Positions 6,119 through 13,815 of a stretch of DNA of 18,462 nt are shown here, in pieces; the stretch's first letter is position 1, and each line of letters begins with the position of its first letter. A model generated the notes under the pieces. It saw only the letters and a program-made list of their open reading frames with translations. It was not told the origin of the DNA and made no database searches. A program made the translations under genes and the position numbers. This DNA is from JBLHKW01 sp047618565. Lineage in GTDB: Bacteria; Planctomycetota; UBA1135; GCA-002686595. The stretch is from NCBI GenBank assembly GCA_047618565.1, contig JBLHKW010000108.1, forward strand, positions 1 through 18,462, written 5' to 3'.

Positions 6119-8674
6119 TCAGTCCATCCAGCGCACGGCTGCGGTCCGTCGCTGCGCCGGATCCGCGTCCGGGTCGTAGCCGCGGTCCTCGCCGTAGTGC
6201 TCGCGCAGGGCGTCGAATGCGCTTCGGCGTGCGAAGTCCGTCTCGGACAGCAGGAGTGAGGCCAGCGTGTGGCGCGCGGACAGGTCGCCGGCGGCGAGGC
6301 GCGAGCGAGCGACCTGCACCAGCAGGTGATCTCCGGAGCCCGCTTCGCTCGGCACCGTGTCGTTCGAGATGAGACGCCTGACACGCTGCTCATAGCGGCC
6401 CAGTGCGGGAAGCGTGGCCGGGTCGGCGATGCCTTCCAGGGCCCAGGCGGCCCAGGCGGCGACCGAGACCACCGGATCGCGCAGGGTCGCAACGAGCGAC
6501 GGCGTCGAACGCGGGTCACCGATGGCGCCCAGGCAGCGGCAGATCAAGGCGCGCTTGGAACCGAATCCAGGCGGGTACTTCAGGCCGCGCACCAGGCCCG
6601 GAACCGCGTACTTGCCCATACCGACCAGCTCGGCTTCCATCGATTGATCTTGTTTCGAACCGGAGGGTCCGAGGTCGCTGCCGCCGAGCTTCGTGACCAC
6701 GCTGCGCGCGTAGTCCTCGGCGATCCTGTCCCGGTCTGCATCGGCGGGGATGAGCACCTCCGGGCCACCCTCCGCGGCCCACCAGGCTTCCAGGGCGGCG
6801 ATCGCATCGAGCCTATCGGGACGCGGCGCCAAGGGGTCAAAGCCCGCGTGCTTGCCCGTGACCGCGAAGAAGGCCTCGAAGAAACTTTCGCGCAGGAGGT
6901 CGTCGTTCTCATCGAGACCGGCCAGCAGGATCGCGACCCCGGCGCTGGAGCCGAGTCGGGACAGGGAATACGCGAGGTCGCGGCGGGTCTCGGGATAGGT
7001 GGCCCGGGCCAGGGCGGTGGCGATGTCGTCGACCGCATCCCGTACGTGGTTCTCGGCCAGCGCGAGAGCCGCTTCGCGGACGACGTCCGGGTCAGGATCC
7101 GCGAGCATGGGGCGTAGCTGCGGAGCCAGGTCGCGCATCGACAACATGCCGATGGTGCGCGCCGCGCTCGCGCGATCGAGGGCCGCGTCCGCCGTCAAGG
7201 CGCGCGCGAGCGGCTCCTGGACATCGTCGCCGCGCCAGATCACGCGCGTCAGGAGCTCGCGCGTGTGCAGGCGGATGTAGAGCTGCTCGCTATCGAGTGC
7301 CTCCACGATCATCTCGCGTGCCGGGCGTCCGATCTTCTGGAGAACGCCGATGGCCTGGTTGTAGGTCTTGTTGTCCCAGGATCCGAGTGCCTCGATCAGC
7401 GCCGGGACCGCGGGCAGGCCAATTTCTGCCAGGCGCTTGCGGGCGGCGCGGTTCGCCTCGGGGACCGGGAACTGGAAGAGTCCGATCAGGGTCGCGATGT
7501 CCTCGGGTCCATCACCGGACGGAATGTCGACATCGACGGTGCCGATCGGCGGACGCGCATAATCCACCAGGTTGGCCGGACTCGACATCTCGGGCGGGAT
7601 GCCTTCGGGCGTGACGACGGTCACATCCGGCGCGGACACCACGGGCTCGTCGGACGGACTGATGCCATCGAATGGAAGGACGCGCGACTCGAGCACACGC
7701 GAGAGATCCGGATGGAAGTCGTCGATCGGGTAGTAGAGCTTGAAGAAGAGGGTCGTCTCTACCGTGCCCGATGCGACCTGCAAGGGCACGTTGTGTGTAC
7801 GTGACTGGCCGGCCGGGATCTGGGTGTTCACAGGAAGGCTGAGCCCGTACGGACGCTTGTACGGATCACGGAAGACCATGCGCGAGCGCGCGACCTCGTT
7901 GCCCTCGAGGTCTCGCACGACGACGACCGATTCGACCGAGCGCTGCTTGAGCTCGGTCGGGAAGTTGTGTCCGGACCCGTCGTTGGAAATGGAGATGACG
8001 GCCGAGTTGCCCTGGATGGCCGCTTCGTATTTGTAGGCACGGCGTACCTGCTTCTCGCTGCGCGATCCCGGGAACACGTGGCTCAGCACGGGACGGACCG
8101 GTCCGCCGACGGCCACGGGACGTTCGATCTCCTCCATGTGGCAGTCCATGCAGACCCGGCCACTGGCCTTGCCGGTCGGACTGGCTTCCCACTGGTAGGG
8201 CGTGCCATGGTTGCGGTGGCAGGATGCGCAGGCCTCGACCGATCCGACATCGGGGTGGAATGCCTGGCGGCACTCGGCGCCGCCCGTGAAGCTGGCGTAG
8301 TCGTATTCCGGCTGCCAGTGGCAGGTCATGCACGTGTTGCCCTCCTCGAGGTTGTGGTACCGCCGGGTGGGGTTGAGCCCTACACCTGTTTCGAAGATCG
8401 GACGCGGCGTGTGGCAGACGATGCAGTCGCCCAGGTCGAAGCGTGAGGTCGCGAGCCGCACCTCCGGATCCGTGTAGGCACGTCCGTGGGTGGATTGCTC
8501 GTGCTCGGCATAGATGGCCGGGTGGCAGTCCGCGCAGAAGGCACTCTGCATGACGTCCGGCCCCTTGCTGAAGCGGCTGATGGCCACTGCGCCCGGGTCC
8601 GGTTGATCCTCGGCGGGCAGCCACAGGGACAGGAACGAGAGGGCGCCCAAGGCGCATGCGACGGCAGGCTTCAT
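6119..8674 (-). CDS. Exported five-heme cytochrome c fused to HEAT repeats
   Basis: An 851-residue protein. The start at 8674 gives a signal peptide (MKPAVACALGALSFLSLWLP); the frame is open further upstream but adds non-signal residues. Five CxxCH heme-binding motifs are at residues 47-51, 84-88, 115-119, 149-153 and 175-179, in the spacing style of cytochrome c554/NrfB-like electron-transfer proteins. A beta-rich domain follows with GHNFPT at 235-240, a motif often seen after such heme domains and a possible extra heme ligand. From about 400 to 830 there are several HEAT (PBS-lyase-like) helical repeats, for example VPALIEALGSWDNKTYNQAI and STPSLVATLRDPVVSVAAWA. The heme part probably carries electrons in the periplasm and the HEAT part probably binds a partner. 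Redox partner and substrate cannot be told. It is convergent with the secretin-N-like gene, with only 21 bp between stops. Confidence 0.9.
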   Translation of the reverse strand: MKPAVACALGALSFLSLWLPAEDQPDPGAVAISRFSKGPDVMQSAFCADCHPAIYAEHEQSTHGRAYTDPEVRLATSRFDLGDCIVCHTPRPIFETGVGLNPTRRYHNLEEGNTCMTCHWQPEYDYASFTGGAECRQAFHPDVGSVEACASCHRNHGTPYQWEASPTGKASGRVCMDCHMEEIERPVAVGGPVRPVLSHVFPGSRSEKQVRRAYKYEAAIQGNSAVISISNDGSGHNFPTELKQRSVESVVVVRDLEGNEVARSRMVFRDPYKRPYGLSLPVNTQIPAGQSRTHNVPLQVASGTVETTLFFKLYYPIDDFHPDLSRVLESRVLPFDGISPSDEPVVSAPDVTVVTPEGIPPEMSSPANLVDYARPPIGTVDVDIPSGDGPEDIATLIGLFQFPVPEANRAARKRLAEIGLPAVPALIEALGSWDNKTYNQAIGVLQKIGRPAREMIVEALDSEQLYIRLHTRELLTRVIWRGDDVQEPLARALTADAALDRASAARTIGMLSMRDLAPQLRPMLADPDPDVVREAALALAENHVRDAVDDIATALARATYPETRRDLAYSLSRLGSSAGVAILLAGLDENDDLLRESFFEAFFAVTGKHAGFDPLAPRPDRLDAIAALEAWWAAEGGPEVLIPADADRDRIAEDYARSVVTKLGGSDLGPSGSKQDQSMEAELVGMGKYAVPGLVRGLKYPPGFGSKRALICRCLGAIGDPRSTPSLVATLRDPVVSVAAWAAWALEGIADPATLPALGRYEQRVRRLISNDTVPSEAGSGDHLLVQVARSRLAAGDLSARHTLASLLLSETDFARRSAFDALREHYGEDRGYDPDADPAQRRTAAVRWMD

Positions 8675-8931
8675 GTGTGGATCGTACCGGATTCTTGGGG
8701 GTTCTCGATGTCCGCGCTGGGGGGCGATTGTCGGCCGATGGAGGCTGCGTCCATTGCTAGTTCCGAGGACCGAGCACGTAACAGGTGATAACGCTCCGTG
8801 GCCGCAATACAGACCGGGCGCAACTAGGCCTTCGGCGTAGGTCCAGGCAGCGGGTATGCTGCCTGGCACTGCGGAGTCCGGTCGCGCCCCTGCCACCGGT
8901 CCGCGCCGTAACAGGATCCTCGAGACCAGCC
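8675..8931. other. Divergent promoter region between the cytochrome and S9 peptidase genes
   Basis: 257 bp expected to hold both promoters. The only clear structure is the 24-nt dyad at 8843-8866, listed separately. An in-frame start at 8785 would extend the S9 protein through part of this stretch, but it would bury the signal peptide behind Arg-rich residues and is rejected. Confidence 0.5.
8843..8866. promoter_or_regulatory. Perfect 9-bp dyad upstream of the S9 peptidase
   Basis: CCAGGCAGC (8843-8851), loop GGGTAT, GCTGCCTGG (8858-8866), ending 65 nt before the S9 ATG. It could be an operator, or a hairpin in the 5' leader. I see no evidence deciding between these. Confidence 0.35.
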
Positions 8932-11043
8932 ATGAAATTGCCGAACCTTCGACCGTCTCTCGTTCTCGCTGCCCTTTTGATGACGGCCATGCCGGCTGCC
9001 CTGGCCGCCGCTGTCCAGGAGCCGTTGACGGCCTGGGACGTGGCCATGCTGAAGGACGTCACCTCGGCGCAGATCTCGCCGGACGGCCGCTACGTGGCCT
9101 ACACGCTCTCGGTGCCGCGCGAGCCGAAGCAGGACGAGGACGGCTCGGCACGCTCCCAGCTGCATGTCCTTGACCTCGAGAGCGGCGAATCGAGCGCCTA
9201 CGTGACCGCAGACAGCGGCGTCCGGTCGGTTCACTGGAGTCCGAACAGTCGCGACATCGGCTTCGTGGCCAAGCGCGAGGGCGACGAGCACAGCGTGCTC
9301 TACATGCTTCCGGTCCGGGGCGGCGAGGCGCGTCGCGCGGCGAGTCTCAAGGGCCGCTCGATCTCGAGCTACACCCTCTCGCCGGACGGAGCCCAGGTCG
9401 CCCTGCTTTCGAAGCCCGCCGAGACCAAGCAGCGCAAGGCCGACAAGAAAAACGGATTCAAGGCAGAGATCTACGAGGAAGATTGGCACGCCGCCGAGCT
9501 CTCGATCGTCACCCTGTTCGACGAGGACAGCGAACCGATCGAAGTGCCCGTGGACGGGCATCCGAGCGCCTTGGCCTGGTCGCCGAACGGAGAGCGCCTG
9601 GCGCTCGGCGTCGCTCCGACGCCCCTCGTCGATGACAGCTACATGCTCAAGCGCATCCGCATCGTGGATCTGGCCAGCGGCAGTGGCAGCGTCACGGCCG
9701 AGATCGCGAACCGCGGCAAGCTCGGCAGCTTCCGGTGGAGCCCCGACGGTGCGGGTCTGGCCATCATCGCCGCCTTCGACGAGCACGACGGGGTTGCCGG
9801 ACGCCTGCTCTGGTCGTCCGCTGCGCCCAGCATCGAGGCGCATGTGCCGACGCCGATGCTCGCGAAGCGCGAGCGCGACGAGCACCAGGTTGAATGGCTC
9901 GCCAATGGTCGGCTGCTCGTGCGCGGTAGTCAGGGCGGCTGGTCCACCATCGACACCTACGCCGTGGTCGACGGCCGCGCCACGGATCGCGCAGCGCTCC
10001 TGCCGCTCGAGGGCCCGGTCTGGCGCGGCGTCTCCATCTCCGCCGACGGGAGCCAGGCGGCGCTGGTCGGTTCGAGCTCCGAGCACTCGGGCGAGCTCTA
10101 CACCCTGGACCTGGGGACCTCCGCACTCGTGCGCAGGACCGATTCAAACCCGTCGCTCGCGTCGGCCGTGATGTCGCGCCAGGAGGTCATCCGCTACCCC
10201 GCGCGTGACGGTCTTGCGATCGAGGGCATCCTGATCCATCCGGTCGAGGGCAGCCCCCTGCCGGCGCCTCTGATCGTCGCCGTCCACGGTGGCCCGGAGT
10301 CTCACATCTCCAACGGCTGGCTCACGGGCTATTCCTACGGCGGGCAGCTGGCTGCGGCCAAGGGCTACGCTGTCTTCTATCCCAACTACCGCGGTAGCAC
10401 GGGCCGCGGGCTGGGTTACCTGAAGGCCAGCCAGGGCGATCCTGCGGGCAAGGAGTTCGACGACGTGGTCGACGGTGTCGACTACCTGATCGAGACCGGG
10501 CTCGTGGACGCCGAGCGCGTGGGTGTCACGGGCGGATCCTACGGTGGCTACGCCACAGCCTGGTGTTCCACGTATTACTCGGACCGTTTCGCGGCCGGCG
10601 TCATGTTCGTGGGTATCAGCAACAAGATCTCCAAGGTCGGCACCACGGACATCGCAGACGAGGAGTTCTACGTGCACGCCATGAAGCGCCCCTGGGACGA
10701 CTGGCAGTTCTTCCTCGAGCGCAGCCCGATCTTCCATGCCGACAAGTCGAAGACGCCGCTGCTGATCATGCACGGCAAGGACGACACGCGCGTCGACCCG
10801 GGTCAGTCGCGCGAGATGTACCGACACCTCAAGCTGCGCGGTCAGGCGCCCGTGCGGCTCGTGCACTACCCCGGTGAGGGGCACGGAAACCGCAAGGCGG
10901 GCGCGCGCTTCGACTACAGCCTGCGCATGATGCGCTGGTTCGATCACTACCTGATGGGCGAGGGCGGCGAGGCCCCCGACTGGGAGATCGACTACGACGC
11001 GCACCTGCCCGCGGATCCTGAGGAGGACGAGCCCGGCTCCTGA
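8932..11043 (+). CDS. Exported S9 family (prolyl oligopeptidase-like) serine peptidase
   Basis: A 703-residue S9 peptidase, closest in style to the S9C acylaminoacyl-peptidase/dipeptidyl-peptidase group. Start at ATG 8932 gives a signal peptide (MKLPNLRPSLVLAALLMTAM, cleavage after about ALA), so it acts outside the cytoplasm. Residues about 35-410 form a beta-propeller with at least six PD40-like motifs (ISPDGRYVAY, WSPNSRDIGF, LSPDGAQVAL, WSPNGERLAL, WSPDGAGLAI). The C-terminal alpha/beta-hydrolase domain holds the triad Ser536 (GGSYGGYAT), Asp618 (HGKDDTRVDPGQS) and His651 (PGEGHGNRKA). HGGPE near residue 456 forms the oxyanion region. The tail is acidic. It probably cuts short peptides released by other proteases. 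The amino-acid permease follows 39 bp later on the same strand, suggesting co-transcription. Only a weak AGGA lies upstream, about 15 nt from the ATG. Confidence 0.93.
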   Translation: MKLPNLRPSLVLAALLMTAMPAALAAAVQEPLTAWDVAMLKDVTSAQISPDGRYVAYTLSVPREPKQDEDGSARSQLHVLDLESGESSAYVTADSGVRSVHWSPNSRDIGFVAKREGDEHSVLYMLPVRGGEARRAASLKGRSISSYTLSPDGAQVALLSKPAETKQRKADKKNGFKAEIYEEDWHAAELSIVTLFDEDSEPIEVPVDGHPSALAWSPNGERLALGVAPTPLVDDSYMLKRIRIVDLASGSGSVTAEIANRGKLGSFRWSPDGAGLAIIAAFDEHDGVAGRLLWSSAAPSIEAHVPTPMLAKRERDEHQVEWLANGRLLVRGSQGGWSTIDTYAVVDGRATDRAALLPLEGPVWRGVSISADGSQAALVGSSSEHSGELYTLDLGTSALVRRTDSNPSLASAVMSRQEVIRYPARDGLAIEGILIHPVEGSPLPAPLIVAVHGGPESHISNGWLTGYSYGGQLAAAKGYAVFYPNYRGSTGRGLGYLKASQGDPAGKEFDDVVDGVDYLIETGLVDAERVGVTGGSYGGYATAWCSTYYSDRFAAGVMFVGISNKISKVGTTDIADEEFYVHAMKRPWDDWQFFLERSPIFHADKSKTPLLIMHGKDDTRVDPGQSREMYRHLKLRGQAPVRLVHYPGEGHGNRKAGARFDYSLRMMRWFDHYLMGEGGEAPDWEIDYDAHLPADPEEDEPGS

Positions 11044-11067
11044 ACCGCCGCGCGTTACCGGGGACAA

Positions 11068-11089
11068 CCGAGTGACAACCGAGTGACAA
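11068..11089 (+). repeat. 11-bp tandem duplication covering the permease start codon
   Basis: CCGAGTGACAA occurs twice in perfect tandem (11068-11078 and 11079-11089). Each copy holds a GTG. The first (11072) runs into a stop after four codons; the second (11083) opens the permease. The possible ribosome site GGGGA (11060-11064) is 7 nt from the first GTG but 18 nt from the second. Confidence 0.9.
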
Positions 11090-12417
11090 CCGAAACGCGA
11101 CGCCTGACGCTGCTCGACGCGACCATGCTCGTCATGGGCGGGATCATCGGCGTCGGGATCTTCTTCAAGCCGCACGGGGTGGCGCAGCTCGTTCCCGAGC
11201 CGGCGGCCTTCTTCGGGATGTGGGGCCTCGGGGCTCTGGCCGCTCTGGCGGGGGCCATGACCTTCGCCGAGCTGGCCGGTACCTTTCCACGGACCGGTGG
11301 CTGGTATGTCTTCCTGCGCGAGGGAATCGGGAGTCTGGCCGCGTTCCTCTTCGCGTGGGTCGTGCTGCTCGTGGTCTCGACCGGTGCATGTGCAGCGGTG
11401 GCCGAGTTCGGTGCGCAGCGCATCGAGGTCCTGCTGGGCTTCGAGGACGACGACCCGCTGCGCCGAAGGTTGCTGGCCGGCGGCCTGATCGTCGGCATCA
11501 CCTTGTTGGGCATGGCCGGGTTGAAGGCGGGCGCGGTCCTCCAGAACCTGTGCATGCTCGCGAAGTTGCTGGTGATCGCCGTGGTGGTGTTCGTGGGTCT
11601 GCTCCTGTTCACGGAGCCGGCGTTGCAAGCGGTTCCCGCCGTGCTGCCGACCGCGCCGCTCCCGCGTCGGATGATCTCGGCCGCCTTGCCGGTGCTGTTC
11701 ACCTACGGTGGTTGGCAGCTGCTCACCTACGTCGCGCCCCATGTGGAGAACCCGGCGCGCAACCTGCCGCGTGCGATCGTCTGGGGCGTCGCGGGGGTGG
11801 GCGTGGTCTACCTGGCGCTCAATGCCGCCTTCGTGCGTGTCCTGGGGATGGGCGGGCTGGCCGATCTGCCAGACGTCGCGGCGGTCCTGGCCGAGCGCAC
11901 CCTCGGAGTGCACGGGGCGCTGGTACTTGAGGCTGCCATGGCGATCTCGGCCATCGGTTTTTTGGTGGCGACCCTCATCGCCACACCCGGTGTCTATGTG
12001 GCCATGGCGCGCGAGCGGCTATTCTTGCGCGCGGTCGGTCGTACCCACCCGCGCACGGGCGCGCCGATGGTGGCTCTCGGAATCCAGGCGCTCGTGACCC
12101 TGGCCTACCTCGTACTCTCAGGGGACGTGCGCAACGAGCTCGGCGACGCCGTCGTCTTTGCCGAGTGGATCTTTCACGCTCTGGTGGGCTACGCGCTCCT
12201 GCGTCTGCGGCACACGCGCCCCGAGCTCGAGCGGCCCTTTCGCAGCCCGCTCTATCCTCTGTTCCCGCTTGTCTACACCTTGCTGGCGGTGGGCGTCGTG
12301 CTGGGGAACCTCTTCACCAGCCCGGGACGCATCACCATGCTCGGGCTGGGGGTCCTGGCCATTGGGGCCGTCGTCTATGTGCCCTGGAAGCGCCTCGATC
12401 GGCCGCAGGCCGGGTAG
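11083..12417 (+). CDS. APC superfamily amino-acid permease
   Basis: A 444-residue integral membrane protein of the amino acid-polyamine-organocation superfamily, similar in layout to LAT/basic amino-acid exchangers. The signature in TM1, GGIIGVGIFFKP (residues about 19-30), is the unwound substrate-binding helix. I count about 12 hydrophobic segments across the protein. A conserved cytoplasmic-loop feature, MARERLFLRAVGRTHPRTGAP, sits near 310-330 as in other family members. It probably imports amino acids released by the neighbouring peptidases; the substrate is not readable from sequence. It starts at GTG 11083, 39 bp after the S9 peptidase stop and in the same frame, so no earlier start is possible. 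The duplicated start region may lower its translation. Confidence 0.92.
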   Translation: MTTETRRLTLLDATMLVMGGIIGVGIFFKPHGVAQLVPEPAAFFGMWGLGALAALAGAMTFAELAGTFPRTGGWYVFLREGIGSLAAFLFAWVVLLVVSTGACAAVAEFGAQRIEVLLGFEDDDPLRRRLLAGGLIVGITLLGMAGLKAGAVLQNLCMLAKLLVIAVVVFVGLLLFTEPALQAVPAVLPTAPLPRRMISAALPVLFTYGGWQLLTYVAPHVENPARNLPRAIVWGVAGVGVVYLALNAAFVRVLGMGGLADLPDVAAVLAERTLGVHGALVLEAAMAISAIGFLVATLIATPGVYVAMARERLFLRAVGRTHPRTGAPMVALGIQALVTLAYLVLSGDVRNELGDAVVFAEWIFHALVGYALLRLRHTRPELERPFRSPLYPLFPLVYTLLAVGVVLGNLFTSPGRITMLGLGVLAIGAVVYVPWKRLDRPQAG

Positions 12418-12433
12418 CGCCCGCTACCGCGGC
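12409..12433 (+). terminator. Hairpin over the permease stop codon, possible terminator
   Basis: GCCGGGTAGC (12409-12418) pairs with GCTACC plus CGGC (12423-12433) across a GCCC loop, with one bulged G. The permease TAG stop lies in the stem. An A-run follows nearby but no T-run, so termination is uncertain. Confidence 0.3.
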
Positions 12434-12546
12434 AGCTCGCCGGCAAAAAGGATCGCGTTTCTCCGTGATGTGGATCGGGTACCCGGGATGGCCTGAATGC
12501 GGGATACAGGCCTATGCACTCCGCAGCACGGCGTTCCCGAGACATC

Positions 12547-13165
12547 ATGACATCCATGCCCTCCACGGACCTTCCGGACGAAGCCTCACAGGCAGCGCGG
12601 CTACGGGATCTCGTCATCGGCATCCTCGAGCGCATGGACGCCGGAAGTGACGCTACGGGCAGGCGCTCATGGCCCTGGGCAGCCTGCTCGAGCTGCGTCC
12701 GGGCGACGCCGAGGTGCACCGCACCGTGGGGACGACCCTCCTGAACCTGGCCTCATGCGAGCTCGACGATGGGGCCGCGGTGATGGCCCGGGCCACCTGC
12801 GCGGCAGCTCTCGAATCCCTGACCGAGGCCGCCCGGATCGCGCCCATGAGCGACGACATTAGCTCGTGGTTGGCGATCGAGCGTCAGTCGCGCGCGAAGG
12901 TCCTGCTGGCGCTCGGAGATCCAGCAGCTGCCGCCGAAGGCCTGGTCGATACGCCGGACTCGCGCGCCACCGGGTCGATCGGTTGCGCGGCTGCCTGAAG
13001 CGGCTGGCCACATGCCTCGAGCGTGCTCGGCACGGGACGGATGCGAGTGTCATCCGGCGTTGCGAGGACGCGGTGCGCGAGACGCTCGCGGGCGTCGACC
13101 GACGTGGTGACATGGCGAACGAGGCCGCGGTGGCGGCTCTGCGCGATGCGGTAGGGTCGGAGTGA
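12547..13165 (+). pseudogene. TPR-like helical protein with two frameshifts, upstream of the sigma factor
   Basis: Three successive frames each carry protein-like sequence. From ATG 12547: MTSMPSTDLPDEASQAARL and on to LERMDAGSDA (about 12654). The next frame then gives YGQALMALGSLLELRPGDAE to DPAAAAEGLVDTPD (about 12960). The last gives LARHRVDRLRGCLKRLATCL to the TGA at 13163-13165. Adding one base near 12653 and one near 12960 restores a single 206-residue protein, consistent with two 1-nt losses. The middle resembles the TPR-like tails of planctomycete Ser/Thr kinases (length x charge pattern LEARPDDAEVHR-like), but no kinase domain is present. It ends within the ribosome site of the ECF sigma gene, so its translation may control the sigma factor. 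An upstream ATG at 12514 is possible. Broken gene or sequence errors cannot be separated from one sequence. Confidence 0.65.
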
Positions 13166-13170
13166 CGGCC

Positions 13171-13752
13171 ATGGACGGCGAACAACGGACCCTGGAGCGC
13201 CTTGCGGCGGGTGATGCGGGCGCCGTCGACGACCTGCTGAACGCTCATATGCCGGACCTGCGCACCTTCGTACGGCTGCGGGCAGGCGCGTTCCTGAGGG
13301 ACCACGAGTCGAGCTCGGACCTTGTGCAGTCCGTCTGCCGCGAGATCCTGACCCAGCGCGAGCGTTTCCAGTACCCGGGCCAGGAGGGCTTTCGACGCTG
13401 GCTGTACACGACCGTGATGCGCAAGATCAGCAAGCGTGCCGAGCACCATCGTGCTCAGTGCCGGGATGTACGGCGCAACGATCCCCTGGGCGATGAGGGT
13501 CACGGTGGCGCGCTGCTCGATTCCTACCGCCGCTTCGGCAGCCCGAGCGCCGGCATGCGCGCGAGCGAGGAGATGGCGCGTATCGAAGCCGTCTTCGACC
13601 GCCTGCCCGAGGACTACCGCGAGGTGGTGACCCTGGCGCGCATTGCCGGTTTGCCGCACCGGGAGATCGCGGAGCGCATGGGGCGCAGCGAGGGCTCGGT
13701 GCGCATGTTGCTCTTCCGGGCGCTCGAGCAACTCTTCGAGCTGCTCGAATAA
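13171..13752 (+). CDS. ECF-type RNA polymerase sigma factor
   Basis: A 193-residue group 4 sigma-70 factor that directs RNA polymerase to specific promoters. Region 2 covers about residues 20-95 (LLNAHMPDLRTFVRLRAGAF, ESSSDLVQSVCREILTQRER, FRRWLYTTVMRKISKRAEHH). Region 4, with the helix-turn-helix, covers about 135-190 (FDRLPEDYREVVTLARIAGL, HREIAERMGRSEGSVRMLLF). The SDLVQSV style is typical of planctomycete ECF factors that work with Ser/Thr kinases, but no kinase or anti-sigma factor is seen here. I prefer ATG 13171, which has GGAG 8 nt upstream; a GTG at 13162 would overlap that site and the preceding TGA. The gene begins 5 bp after the TPR-like gene, suggesting translational coupling. 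Confidence 0.88.
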   Translation: MDGEQRTLERLAAGDAGAVDDLLNAHMPDLRTFVRLRAGAFLRDHESSSDLVQSVCREILTQRERFQYPGQEGFRRWLYTTVMRKISKRAEHHRAQCRDVRRNDPLGDEGHGGALLDSYRRFGSPSAGMRASEEMARIEAVFDRLPEDYREVVTLARIAGLPHREIAERMGRSEGSVRMLLFRALEQLFELLE

Positions 13753-13755
13753 CAC

Positions 13756-13795
13756 GACCAGGCCGCAGCCGAACGGTGTCGGCTGCGGCCTGGTC
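13756..13795. terminator. Perfect 17-bp hairpin between convergent genes
   Basis: GACCAGGCCGCAGCCGA (13756-13772), loop ACGGTG, then the exact inverse at 13779-13795. It starts 4 nt after the sigma factor stop and ends 20 nt before the M3 peptidase stop on the other strand. Being a perfect palindrome it can act in both directions. No T-run follows on either side, so it may stop transcription by stem strength or protect the two 3' ends. Confidence 0.65.
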
Positions 13796-13815
13796 TCTGC
13801 AGTCCTTCGTGTGGA

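Noticed and set aside
10144..11913. 589-codon minus-strand frame under the S9 and permease genes
   Set aside because: Antisense to the S9 catalytic triad and permease helices; His/Arg/Gln-rich with no motif.
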